DNA from: JBASEY01 sp964404285
GTDB taxonomy: Bacteria; CSSED10-310
Assembly (NCBI GenBank): GCA_964404285.1
Contig: CAYOJK010000002.1
Location: 1-64,000, forward strand
Direction: 5' to 3'
Length of the DNA stretch: 64,000 nt
Under the pieces are notes generated by a model that saw only the letters and a program-made list of their open reading frames with translations, was not told where the DNA came from and made no database searches. The first letter of the stretch is position 1; the number at the start of each line of letters is the position of its first letter. Shown here piece after piece: positions 34,685 through 43,500 of this stretch. A program made the translations under genes and the position numbers.

Positions 34685-35505
34685 GAACTGTGTATAACAA
34701 TTTCTGCTGTATCGATTTTTACTTCTTTATGACAGTCTTCAAACATCCAGTTAAGTAAGTTGGCAATACCTGTTGCTGTGACATGTTGGGAATGACATGT
34801 AAACAAGAGAAATTGGAAATTTTTGGAGATAATGGTTTGAATTGACTGTAAAAGGGGGAGAAGATCCTGTTCTATTTTCCATACTTTACCTTGGGGGCTT
34901 CTACCAAAAGTTGGTGGATCCATAATAATTGCATCATATTTGACTCCCCGTTTCTGTTCGCGATTGACAAACTTGGTGACATCATCAGAAATCCAACGTA
35001 TAGGGTGATTTTTTAAACCATTAGCTTCCGCGTTTTCACGAGCCCAGGTTACCGCACTTTTTGCCCCATCAAGATGTGTTACCTTGGCATTCACTTTCGC
35101 TGCCGCTAAAGTTGAATAACCGGTGTATGCAAATAGATTCAACACATTAGCTTGATCGCATTTTTTCGCCAATTGCGTCATCAACAAATTCCAGAAAAAA
35201 ACTTGCTCCGGAAATACGCCAAGATGTCCAAAACCCGTGGGTTTAACCTTAATACGCAATTTTTCCCATTGAATCATCCAGGATTCCGGAATGGCCTTAT
35301 GCAAATTCCATTGTCCGCCTCCGGTATTTGAGCGGATATATTCAGCGGAGGCCTTTTTCCAAAGTTTTGATTCGGCTTTTTGAGGCCAAAATGCTTGTGG
35401 CGCCGGCCTGGATAGCAATATATCGCCTAGGCGCTCCAACTTTCGCCCGTTGCCGGAATCTAATAATTCATAGTCTTCCCAATGCGTCATAATATTCAAA
35501 TTCAT
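34627..35505 (-). CDS. SAM-dependent rRNA methyltransferase, RlmI/RlmK-like
   Basis: A 292-residue class I methyltransferase. The N-terminus (LLDSGNGRKLERLGDILLSRPAPQAFWP) is typical of the bacterial family related to RlmI and RlmK, which modify 23S rRNA, but here without a separate PUA domain. SAM-binding LNLFAYTGYSTLAAA is near 140-154 and the catalytic-type DPPTFGRSPQG near 205-215. ATG 35505 is used, with GGAG ten bases ahead. A second Met at codon 6 is possible. It overlaps the convergent membrane protein gene by 58 bases. The exact target base is unknown. Confidence 0.85.
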   Translation of the reverse strand: MNLNIMTHWEDYELLDSGNGRKLERLGDILLSRPAPQAFWPQKAESKLWKKASAEYIRSNTGGGQWNLHKAIPESWMIQWEKLRIKVKPTGFGHLGVFPEQVFFWNLLMTQLAKKCDQANVLNLFAYTGYSTLAAAKVNAKVTHLDGAKSAVTWARENAEANGLKNHPIRWISDDVTKFVNREQKRGVKYDAIIMDPPTFGRSPQGKVWKIEQDLLPLLQSIQTIISKNFQFLLFTCHSQHVTATGIANLLNWMFEDCHKEVKIDTAEIVIHSSQAGASLPSGVFGTVISTK

Positions 35506-35545
35506 TTCTTGACAACTCCAGCAAATGATTCTGTGTATTAAAATG

Positions 35546-35582
35546 ATAAAACATGACCGATCTCACCATCGACCAGGTCATG
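35546..35582 (-). terminator. Possible terminator downstream of the thioredoxin gene
   Basis: On the minus strand GCATGACC and GGTCATG pair around a 17-base loop, followed by TTTTATC. The stem is short and the loop long, so this is tentative. Confidence 0.4.
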
Positions 35583-35733
35583 CTAAGTTTGGCAGAGAAA
35601 GATGTCAATAAAATCAAAATAAAGTGAAAGTAATCAACCCGATTAGGATTTGAGATAAAAAGATGGAAAATCGACAAGGTAAAAATGCGCTGGTTATTTT
35701 TTGATGTTTAAAAGGCTTTGATGAAAGAGGAAC

Positions 35734-36276
35734 TTACAAAGAAATCGTAACGGCCAGGTGTTTTGTCAAGGCATCTTCGTAAGCTTTTTTTGCCTGCAAG
35801 CCAACAAGACGCTCAACTTCTTTTCCGTCTTTGAAAATGATGATGGTTGGAATTCCACGTATGCCAAACTGTTGGGGGGTATTCCGATTTTTCTGAGTAT
35901 CCAATTTGGCTATAATGGCTTTACCTGCAAATTCAGTTGATAACTGTTCTATAGTCGGCCCTAATCGACGACAAGGGGCACACCAGGGAGCCCAAAAGTC
36001 GACCAAAATAGGCATATTGCTACTAGAAATAAAGGATTTGAATTCGCTATCGGTTATCTCGAGCGGCTTGGTGGAATCATTTTTCTCTTGGCTCACCAAT
36101 ACTGCTTGATCTATCGAAGCGTGATTGTCAGAAATTTCTGAGGCATCATCAGGCATATTTGTGGAAGACCTTCCACAAATTCCGGATAGTCACGTCTCAA
36201 TTCCAAACCAAGGAAGAATCCACAACTGAAGGGCTATATAGCCGGCAAAAAATAATAAAAAGTACCAACCTTTCAT
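35734..36276 (-). CDS. Membrane-anchored thioredoxin with an in-frame UGA (probable selenocysteine)
   Basis: A conventional reading starts at ATG 36156 and gives a 140-residue thioredoxin with no ribosome binding site. Reading from ATG 36276, behind GAAAGGAAAG, gives MKGWYFLLF, one membrane helix to about residue 24, then UGA as codon 29 (36190-36192). The same frame continues through LSGICGRSS into the thioredoxin, for 180 residues in all. A perfect hairpin (36157-36180) starts nine bases after the UGA with an AGGUCU apex like the E. coli fdhF SECIS. The thioredoxin domain (~70-175) has WCAPC at 98-102 instead of WCGPC. The likely product is anchored with its thioredoxin fold in the periplasm; Sec29 and Cys34 sit just outside the membrane. 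SelD and YedF are encoded at 52 kb. Confidence 0.8.
36157..36180 (-). promoter_or_regulatory. Bacterial SECIS-like hairpin in the thioredoxin mRNA
   Basis: ATTTGTGGAAG and CTTCCACAAAT form a perfect 11-bp stem whose apex reads AAGGUCUU. It begins nine bases after the in-frame UGA, placing the apical GU about 20 bases downstream, where SelB expects it. It also overlaps the internal ATG at 36156. Confidence 0.82.
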
Positions 36277-36578
36277 AAATCTTTCCTTTCTTGAGAATTT
36301 CTCCCAAATTTAAGTATAGACGAAATGATGATGAAAACGTTACAACAATCTTTAGAATGTGCTGCATATAGAAGCGCTATCCTTTCTCTCATGTAATCTA
36401 CGTAATCTACGTCATTCCAGTGAACAGTTTTTGATGTAAATCTTTATGATTGATTACGAATAGTTTCTTATATAATGCTTAAATCATGTGGAAAGATGGC
36501 TAAAATGTGAGATGATCAGGTATGATTTTTGACAAAACCAGTCAAATCACGTTTTATATTATTTAAGAAGGTTTGGTT
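36277..36578. other. Divergent intergenic region
   Basis: Separates the thioredoxin (minus) and isoaspartyl methyltransferase (plus) genes. It contains a phrase of repeated 'taatctacg' words at 36394-36415. A TATAAT lies at 36471-36476 with TTGATT 15 bases upstream, a possible but poorly spaced plus-strand promoter. No gene seen. Confidence 0.4.
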
Positions 36579-37313
36579 ATGAGAATTTTTAAAATATTAT
36601 TGAAACTGTCTACTTTCGCACCATATCTATTGTTCCTTTTTTACGGCTGTACTTGGGCAGGAAGCATAGAAAGTGATTATAAGGAGGCGCGAATGCGAAT
36701 GGTTAAAACCCAGCTTATAGGTCGGGGCATACAGGATGAACGCGTGTTGTCCGCCATGCGAAAAGTCGAACGCCATTTATTTGTTCCTGAAAGATATCGT
36801 AGTCAGGCCTATGCTGATACGCCTTTACCGATAGGAGAAGGACAAACGATCTCACAACCCTATATAGTCGCTTTCATGACGGAAGTTCTGAAGCTTGACA
36901 AGCAGGATAAAGTGTTAGAAATAGGTTCAGGTTCCGGATATCAAGCAGCGGTTCTAGCTGAGATTTGTCATACCGTGTTTACGATAGAAATTAACGAAAA
37001 ACTCGCTGAATTTGCAGGTAAAAACCTGAAACAGGCGGGTTATCAAAATGTTAAAGTCCGTTGTGGTGATGGATATCTCGGCTGGCCGGAAGAAGCTCCA
37101 TTTGACGTGATTATAGTTACCTGTGCTCCATCGGATATTCCGACGCCATTAAAAGAACAATTAGCGGATGGTGGTAGAATGATAATTCCTGTCGATTCCT
37201 TTTGGGGACAAGAATTAGTGCTGTTGAAGAAAACAGATAACAAAATTGAACGTAAAGATGTGCTTCCCGTACGATTTGTGCCAATGGTTCGAGAGGATGG
37301 AACAAAATACTAA
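36579..37313 (+). CDS. pcm: Protein-L-isoaspartate O-methyltransferase with an export signal
   Basis: A 244-residue enzyme that repairs isoaspartyl residues using SAM. The ATG at 36579 follows AGAAGG at seven bases. The catalytic region is canonical: MVKTQLIGRGIQDERVL, ERHLFVPE, PLPIGEGQTISQPYIVAFM (near 82-100), VLEIGSGSGYQAAVLAE and VTCAPSDIP. The oddity is the first ~30 residues, a hydrophobic segment ending YGCTWAGS that looks like a signal peptide or weak lipobox. SAM is not expected in the periplasm, so location and activity are open questions. It ends by overlapping the convergent kinase gene by four bases. Confidence 0.9.
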   Translation: MRIFKILLKLSTFAPYLLFLFYGCTWAGSIESDYKEARMRMVKTQLIGRGIQDERVLSAMRKVERHLFVPERYRSQAYADTPLPIGEGQTISQPYIVAFMTEVLKLDKQDKVLEIGSGSGYQAAVLAEICHTVFTIEINEKLAEFAGKNLKQAGYQNVKVRCGDGYLGWPEEAPFDVIIVTCAPSDIPTPLKEQLADGGRMIIPVDSFWGQELVLLKKTDNKIERKDVLPVRFVPMVREDGTKY

Positions 37314-39334
37314 TCCAGAGGTACGCGGATAGTGAATGCTGCTCCCCCTAGAGCGGAGTGAGAACAGGTGATTGTTCCATTCATTCCTTGAATGATTTTT
37401 CGAACGATAGCCAACCCCAATCCTATGCCTCCATGACGTTTCGAATAAAACGGCTCGAATATTGCGAGTCGATCGTTTTCATCAATTCCCGGCCCCGTAT
37501 CTTCTATTGAAATTTCAAGCGTGTTTTTTGTATCTGTCAATCCAGCATTTATTCTCACAATACCTTTTGGCTCGATGGCGCTGAAAGCATTAGTTAAAAG
37601 ATTGCTTAAAATATGTGTCCAAGAGTCAACCGGAAGCCTGATTTCAGCGGCGCTTGGGTCAAGTTGAATATCCAAATTGCCATGTTTGAACTCCTGATAA
37701 GAGGAATAGGTTGTTTTAATTTTTTTAAGAATCTCCTCAAGAGGTTTTTGTGGTTGCTCATTCTGCTGGATAGACGGTCGCGCATAATCCAAGAATCTGT
37801 TGACAAATCGTTCAAGACGATCGACCTCATCTCGAATAATTGAATGAAATTCCTCTGCTTCTGTGAGGAGTTCGTCTTGTTCAAGGTATTGAATTCCAGC
37901 TTTGATAGTGGCGAGTGGGTTACGTATTTCGTGTGCTAAACCAGTGGCAAGTCGGCCCAGCGTGGCAAAGTGTTCGCTGGAACGGTTATATTTTTCAAGG
38001 GTGATATGAGCTAAAGCGGCTGCAATTCGACCAGTGATTCCACATAAAATATCTCTTTCACTCTTGGTTAGGTCTGTGTTCGGATCTTCTAATCCAATTG
38101 ACAGTAAACCGTAAACATGATCTCCAAAAAGAAAGGGGAAGACCTCAGAAGCTCGAAGCCGATTTAAAACTCGGTACAACTGAAGCCGCTCATCCTGAAG
38201 TTGTTTGAGTAAGCCGGAACGTAATTCAACAGCTAATTGATTGCGGCTGATAGGACCTCGACGTGATTTGATATTTTCGATTAGGAGCAAGAGGATTTCG
38301 GCTATTTCATTAGGTTGATATCTAGCGTCTTTGCCTTCTCGGAAAACCAACACATTTTGATTAGGATTCATGGTATAAATGGCGAATGATTTTATGCGTA
38401 TTGAATGTTGGAAAAGGCGTGAAAAGTCTTTGATCAGCGTGTTTTCATCAATATAATTATTAATGGACAAGCCAAAATGATTTAGATTCTCAATAAATTC
38501 GGTAACATCAGGACTAAATATTCGGAAAGTATATTCCTCGACAATGTTTTTCATTGACTCGTAAAATATGACAATCACAAGCGCGATGGTGAGCATCGAC
38601 AAAAAAGTGAGAGGTTGTTTATCTAGATCGAAATGGCCCAAAAGGCCAAACAAAGACCATACAATCAATGATTGTAAAAAAATCAAGGCAAGGTGTGATA
38701 TAAGTTGCTTGGTATCGATCATCCGGTGTTTTATAATGGCAAGTATTATAGCAATCGTATAAATAAGACCGGCTGTTGCCGTCCATGAGACAAGATTTAA
38801 ACCTATTACGGTCAAACAAGCGAAAAATCCTATAAAAGCTGAAGCTAGCAAGCTGATCAGAATCAATATCACCTGGGATCGTTCTCGACGCGATCGGCTC
38901 ATGCGGGCGGCATTTAGAAGCCGATAAATACCCCAGACAGTCACCGGAACCGAAGTCAAAAATAGAACTGAATTTAAGAACGTTTTAGAGGGGAAAGAGG
39001 GTTGATAGATTAAGAAATAGACTCCACTGAAAATAGTGAACCCCGATATGATAAAAAGAAGTATGGCATAGAAACGCTCTAGTTGATTGAACTGACGAAG
39101 AAATGTCAGTAAAAACGCATAAAAAGCTGGAGGAAGCAACAAAGCGCCAATATAGATTAACACGGTTGAGTTAAATACTGTGCCAAAATTCCAGAGCGCG
39201 AATCCAAATGATAGAAGTGAAAAATAGCGATTAAAAGCTCGATTCCAACCACTGGATTTCAACAGAACATAAAAGGCAAGAAAAATATTGATTCCAGCGG
39301 TGATTATCGATGATTGATGTGCTAACCCGTACAT
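37310..39334 (-). CDS. Membrane sensor histidine kinase with GAF-like domain
   Basis: A 674-residue kinase. Residues ~1-265 hold about eight membrane helices, followed by a GAF-like sensor region (~285-440). The dimerisation/phosphoacceptor segment FATLGRLATGLAHEIRNPLATIK carries the His near 463. The ATPase domain closes with NLLTNAF, DTGPGIDENDR and GGIGLGLAIV. No response regulator is adjacent. The domain order (many membrane helices, GAF, kinase) resembles PrsK, the kinase paired with a sigma-54 activator in exosortase systems. With sigma-54 sites at several genes here that is an attractive but unproven link. Confidence 0.88.
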   Translation of the reverse strand: MYGLAHQSSIITAGINIFLAFYVLLKSSGWNRAFNRYFSLLSFGFALWNFGTVFNSTVLIYIGALLLPPAFYAFLLTFLRQFNQLERFYAILLFIISGFTIFSGVYFLIYQPSFPSKTFLNSVLFLTSVPVTVWGIYRLLNAARMSRSRRERSQVILILISLLASAFIGFFACLTVIGLNLVSWTATAGLIYTIAIILAIIKHRMIDTKQLISHLALIFLQSLIVWSLFGLLGHFDLDKQPLTFLSMLTIALVIVIFYESMKNIVEEYTFRIFSPDVTEFIENLNHFGLSINNYIDENTLIKDFSRLFQHSIRIKSFAIYTMNPNQNVLVFREGKDARYQPNEIAEILLLLIENIKSRRGPISRNQLAVELRSGLLKQLQDERLQLYRVLNRLRASEVFPFLFGDHVYGLLSIGLEDPNTDLTKSERDILCGITGRIAAALAHITLEKYNRSSEHFATLGRLATGLAHEIRNPLATIKAGIQYLEQDELLTEAEEFHSIIRDEVDRLERFVNRFLDYARPSIQQNEQPQKPLEEILKKIKTTYSSYQEFKHGNLDIQLDPSAAEIRLPVDSWTHILSNLLTNAFSAIEPKGIVRINAGLTDTKNTLEISIEDTGPGIDENDRLAIFEPFYSKRHGGIGLGLAIVRKIIQGMNGTITCSHSALGGAAFTIRVPLD

Positions 39335-39422
39335 GCGATTATTGAAGCTGAATCCTCAGCGAGTGTCAATCTAGGCGGATATCTATGAAAAAATTCACTA
39401 AATAGGTTAAGTTAAGGTGGTA

Positions 39423-40544
39423 ATGACACTGTTTGGCACAACTAAAAATAGCTCCTATTCAAAAAACACTGATAGTTTTGCAATTATCCATTCAGCAAAA
39501 AGCCGCTCAACCCACACAGATGCACCGTGGATAAAACTAACAAAACGTATATTCTCAGGACATGATCCAAAGAAAGAGATACTGATTACAAGCATAGGAA
39601 TGCTTCATTATGACATAGTTCTTAGGGAATGGATGCGTAGAGGTGGTTTTTCAAGGGTAATTTTATATAGATCTGTGGATGACTGGCCGGATAAAATGAA
39701 AGAGCTCTATGGCTGGGTTATAAATAAATCGAAAATCAAACTCATTCAGCCGCCGCCCTCGAACAGATCAACAGACTCAGGAAACAAGGATAAACAAGAG
39801 CTTTATCTAGCCCGAGATCGATATGTTATTGATTCTGCAGCGATTGTTGAAGTTGGATGTGTGCGCCACAAAGGTAGAATGTCAGCTCTGTTAAAAAATA
39901 TAAATCCTCAATTTCAATTAGTCCGAAATTGGTCGCTGACAAAAGCCGAAAAAATGGAAACTGAGCTTCATGTGATACCTCGTTTTAAATTACCGGAAAA
40001 CATAAATTCGTTTGACAATTATGTATGGCATTTTACTCGAACCCGCTTTGCTCCTTGGCCGGATAAGACGATGGCTGATTATCTAGATGATCTTCTTGGC
40101 CATGGGCAAAAAGCGCCCTACTCGGCTGAAACAGTTTTGAAACAAATTATTAAGGAACGACGAATTCGATCAAGTAGTTATTTGGTTAAGGGAAATCAGC
40201 CTGTGGTTTGCTTTAGTTCGGCAACCTGGGAGACAGTGAAAACTCTGTTTACATGGCAAAACCATTTACGTCGGTTCAGATTCGAACCATTCGGTGTGGG
40301 GGTAACTAAGAGTGAATTGAAGAAGCTTGGTATTTATCCGGTTATATACGCATCTGAAAATGATTATAAAAAGCTGGATCAAGATGAGCGATGGAGATAT
40401 CAGAAACATGACCAATATGCGACAAAGTGGATAGATGAAGCTGAATGGCGCTGCAAAAACGATTTGAATTTATCATCAATTAAAGCATGCAACATTGCAA
40501 TTTTAACTCCAAACGGCATCTACAAGATGGAGAGTTGGCAATAA
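39423..40544 (+). CDS. Uncharacterised protein, possibly AbiGi-like in its C-terminal part
   Basis: A 373-residue cytosolic-looking protein from ATG 39423, five bases after AAGG. I recognise no firm family. The N-terminal ~130 residues include EILITSIGMLHYDIVLREWMRRGGF. Residues ~255-350 carry a pattern (VVCFSSATWETVK, FEPFGVGVTKSELKKLGIYPVIYA, KWIDEAEWRCKNDL) that recalls AbiGi-type phage-resistance and related ADP-ribosyltransferase-like proteins, in which 'CF.. FGI ... PV.Y ... EWR' is conserved. This is a weak, pattern-level suggestion. It stands alone before a C25 protease, and its last codons overlap that gene's sigma-54 site. Confidence 0.6.
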   Translation: MTLFGTTKNSSYSKNTDSFAIIHSAKSRSTHTDAPWIKLTKRIFSGHDPKKEILITSIGMLHYDIVLREWMRRGGFSRVILYRSVDDWPDKMKELYGWVINKSKIKLIQPPPSNRSTDSGNKDKQELYLARDRYVIDSAAIVEVGCVRHKGRMSALLKNINPQFQLVRNWSLTKAEKMETELHVIPRFKLPENINSFDNYVWHFTRTRFAPWPDKTMADYLDDLLGHGQKAPYSAETVLKQIIKERRIRSSSYLVKGNQPVVCFSSATWETVKTLFTWQNHLRRFRFEPFGVGVTKSELKKLGIYPVIYASENDYKKLDQDERWRYQKHDQYATKWIDEAEWRCKNDLNLSSIKACNIAILTPNGIYKMESWQ

Positions 40545-40551
40545 TATTGCT
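40536..40551 (+). promoter_or_regulatory. Sigma-54 (-24/-12) promoter
   Basis: TGGCAATAATATTGCT has exact GG-N10-GC spacing and lies 43 bases before the C25 protease start at 40595, matching the distance at the two other protease promoters. It overlaps the stop codon of the preceding gene. Confidence 0.77.
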
Positions 40552-40594
40552 TATCTGAGTGCAGCTTGGTATTAAGCCTTCTTAGGAGGATTAG

Positions 40595-43500
40595 ATGTTG
40601 AAAACAAGAAAAACACCTAGAAAATTAATCAGCTTTGTCGGATTCATTTTTTTAACTGGTATTATATGTTCAGCTTCAGAGCTGCATACCGTTATTGTTC
40701 CTGAAAATAAGGTCTCTATTCAAGTCGATTCGGGAAGCGCTTTGCTATCGATTGATGATTATGGACAGACGAATATTCCGGGAAAACCTGCATTGCCATC
40801 ACGTATTTATGCAGTTGCAGTTCCACCTGATGCGATTGTGAAAAATGTGGTTGTTCAATCGCGTTCAATAGAAAAAATTCCAGGGCAGCATCTTGTCAAA
40901 CCGGCAGGAATGGTTATGCCGTTGATGGATTTGAGTGAAAAAGAGCTGGAAGTATATCAAAAAGAGTATGAAGATAATTATCGAGCTGTTTACGAAAAAG
41001 ATGCATTTTGGCCTCAAAAAACAGGCAATTGGCTGGGTAAAGCAGGATTCCGAAAGTACCGACTAATCGATGTGCAAATCAATCCAGTTCAATACAATCC
41101 TGTTACTGGTGAAATAATAGTTCATCATGACATACAAATTGAGATTGTTTATAACCTATCTAAACAGTTCGACGTGTTATCCGATAATAGCCCTCGAATG
41201 GAATCTTTGGCGCGAGAGCTGATATTGAACTATGACGAAGCACAAGCCTGGTATCCTAAGGATAAAGGTCGAAATAGAGGTGAATTTGATCTGGTTATTG
41301 TAACGACTGAGGCTTTACGTGATTCGGTATCTTCGCTGGTGAGATTCGAACAGGATATAAAAGGTAGATCAGTTTATGTGGCGACTACCGAAGAAATATC
41401 TTCTTCGGTTGAGGGTGCGGATTTAGCGCAAAAAATTCGGTACTTTCTCCTTGAAAGATATGCGACGAGTGTATGGGGTATTGAAGATGTTTTACTTGTG
41501 GGTCACCATTCTGCTGTTCCGATGCGTAAAGTAAGTCAAAACTTTGGTTACGGAAGCCCACAAACAGATTTTTACTATGCTGAATTATCTGCTCGAGACG
41601 ATGTCAACTGGGATTCTAATCGAAATGGACGATATTGGGATGATTCAGACAGTGCAGATTATTATGCTGAAATAAATGTTGGCCGAATACCTAGTTCACA
41701 GCCGGCTCTTGTTGCTGCCATTTGCCAAAAAAGCATAGATTTTGAATTAAATCAGGATAGCGAATTCAAAGATAACACCTTGCTTTTAGGTTCCTTTTAC
41801 TGGGATGACACAGATAATGCTGTCTTGATGGAAGCAATAATGAAGCATTCAGCATTAGAAAATTGGACGTCTATTCGTATGTATGAAAAAAATTCGACAG
41901 TCACATCACGATATGAGTGCGATTTTCCATTGACACAATCGACAGCGCTGGAACAGTGGAAAAACTGTAAGTTTGCATTCGTGAATCTTGCCGGCCATGG
42001 ATCGTATTATGGTGTTTACCAGATGGGATTCGGAAGCGCATCTTTCTGGACATCAACCCTTTGTAACCAACTCTCCAATGATTTTCCATCTATTGTCGTT
42101 TCTGCTGCTTGCAGCACTAGCGATACTGATTATACCAATCTAGGAGAAGTAATGATGGAAAAAGGAGCTGTTGGGTTTGTTGGGGCGACCAAAGTGGCAT
42201 ACGGTAGTCGCCCTTGGGCTCGTCCAACAGATGGCTCAACACAATCTCTTGACTATTATTTTTCAACGGCCGTTATGTCCAAAGAATATACGCAAGGTGA
42301 AGCTCTTCAATTTGCGCTTGCCAAAAATTATCAGCAAGATGGATGGTATTACCCAAAATATGAAATCGCCGAATGGAATTTATGGGGCAGCCCGACCCTT
42401 GGTCTAGATTTGCCTATTTCATTAAAAGGAAAAGTCACACTGGATAAAGATGTTTATTCCGTCAATGACCAGTTGATAGTGACTGTTCGTGACGCTGATC
42501 TTATTTCCGGAGTCGATTCATATGTAACGGTGAGCACTTTATTCGGTGATTCTGAAGTTATTAACTTGGTTCCGACGGAGGCCGAGGGAATTTTTACCGG
42601 TTCGATTCAACTAGTGGAAAGTCGAGCAGTGGCAAACAACAATAGAGTGGATGTCCTGCATGAGGATGAAATTACCGTTTGTTATATAGACAAGAATGAT
42701 GGCGTCGGCGGAGTCAATATTGAAAGAACAGCCTTTTCCGTGGTTGACGGGCAGGCGCCGGAAATCTTCAATGTTCAGATTGGTCGTACAACTTTTGAGA
42801 CTATCGAAGTGACATGGGAAACATCGAAACCATGTATTTGTTCACTCCACTACGGAACCGACGTATTGGGATCGAAAGAGGAGACCCTCGCATATGATAC
42901 AAATCATATATTGGTTTTATCAGAGTTAACTCCGTGCACATATTATTATTTTATCATTAATGCCTCTGATTCGGCAGGTAATAGAAGCATAGACAATAAC
43001 CAGGGTGATTTTTACAGGTTTAATACATTTGATCAGGATATATTTTATTACGAACCTTTAAACGTTGATCCAGGGTGGACAACGGAAGGGTTGTGGGAAT
43101 TTGGTCAGCCGGAAGGAAAAGGCGGACAAAACGGTTTCCCGGATCCGACAGGCGGCTTTACCGGTCAAAATGTTTACGGCTATAATTTGGCCGGTGATTA
43201 TAAAAACCACGAACCCGCTTATAGTCTGACATCGACGCGAATTGACTGCCGACAAGCAACGGATGTGGTTGTTCAATTCAAACGGTGGTTGGGTGTCGAA
43301 AGAAATATGTATGATAAAGCTTCATTTGAAGTTTCAAATGACGGTGAAAACTTTATTAAGGTCTGGGAAAATCCTGATATCGAAGTAACGGATATGGAAT
43401 GGAAGACAGTTCAATATGACATCAGCGATATTGCCGATGGCGAAGAATCTGTTTATTTAAGGTGGGTCATGGGATCAACCAACAGAAGCAACGTTTTCTG

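Noticed and set aside
35468..35677. Minus-strand ORF of 69 residues between the methyltransferase and thioredoxin
   Set aside because: No ribosome binding site or conserved features; it overlaps the start of the methyltransferase and a probable hairpin.
35734..36156. Ordinary cytosolic thioredoxin starting at ATG 36156
   Set aside because: No ribosome binding site; the frame extends upstream through UGA to a well-placed ATG with a membrane helix, and a SECIS-like hairpin explains the UGA.
37310..39334. Complete two-component system
   Set aside because: Only the kinase is present; no receiver-domain gene lies next to it or elsewhere in the window.
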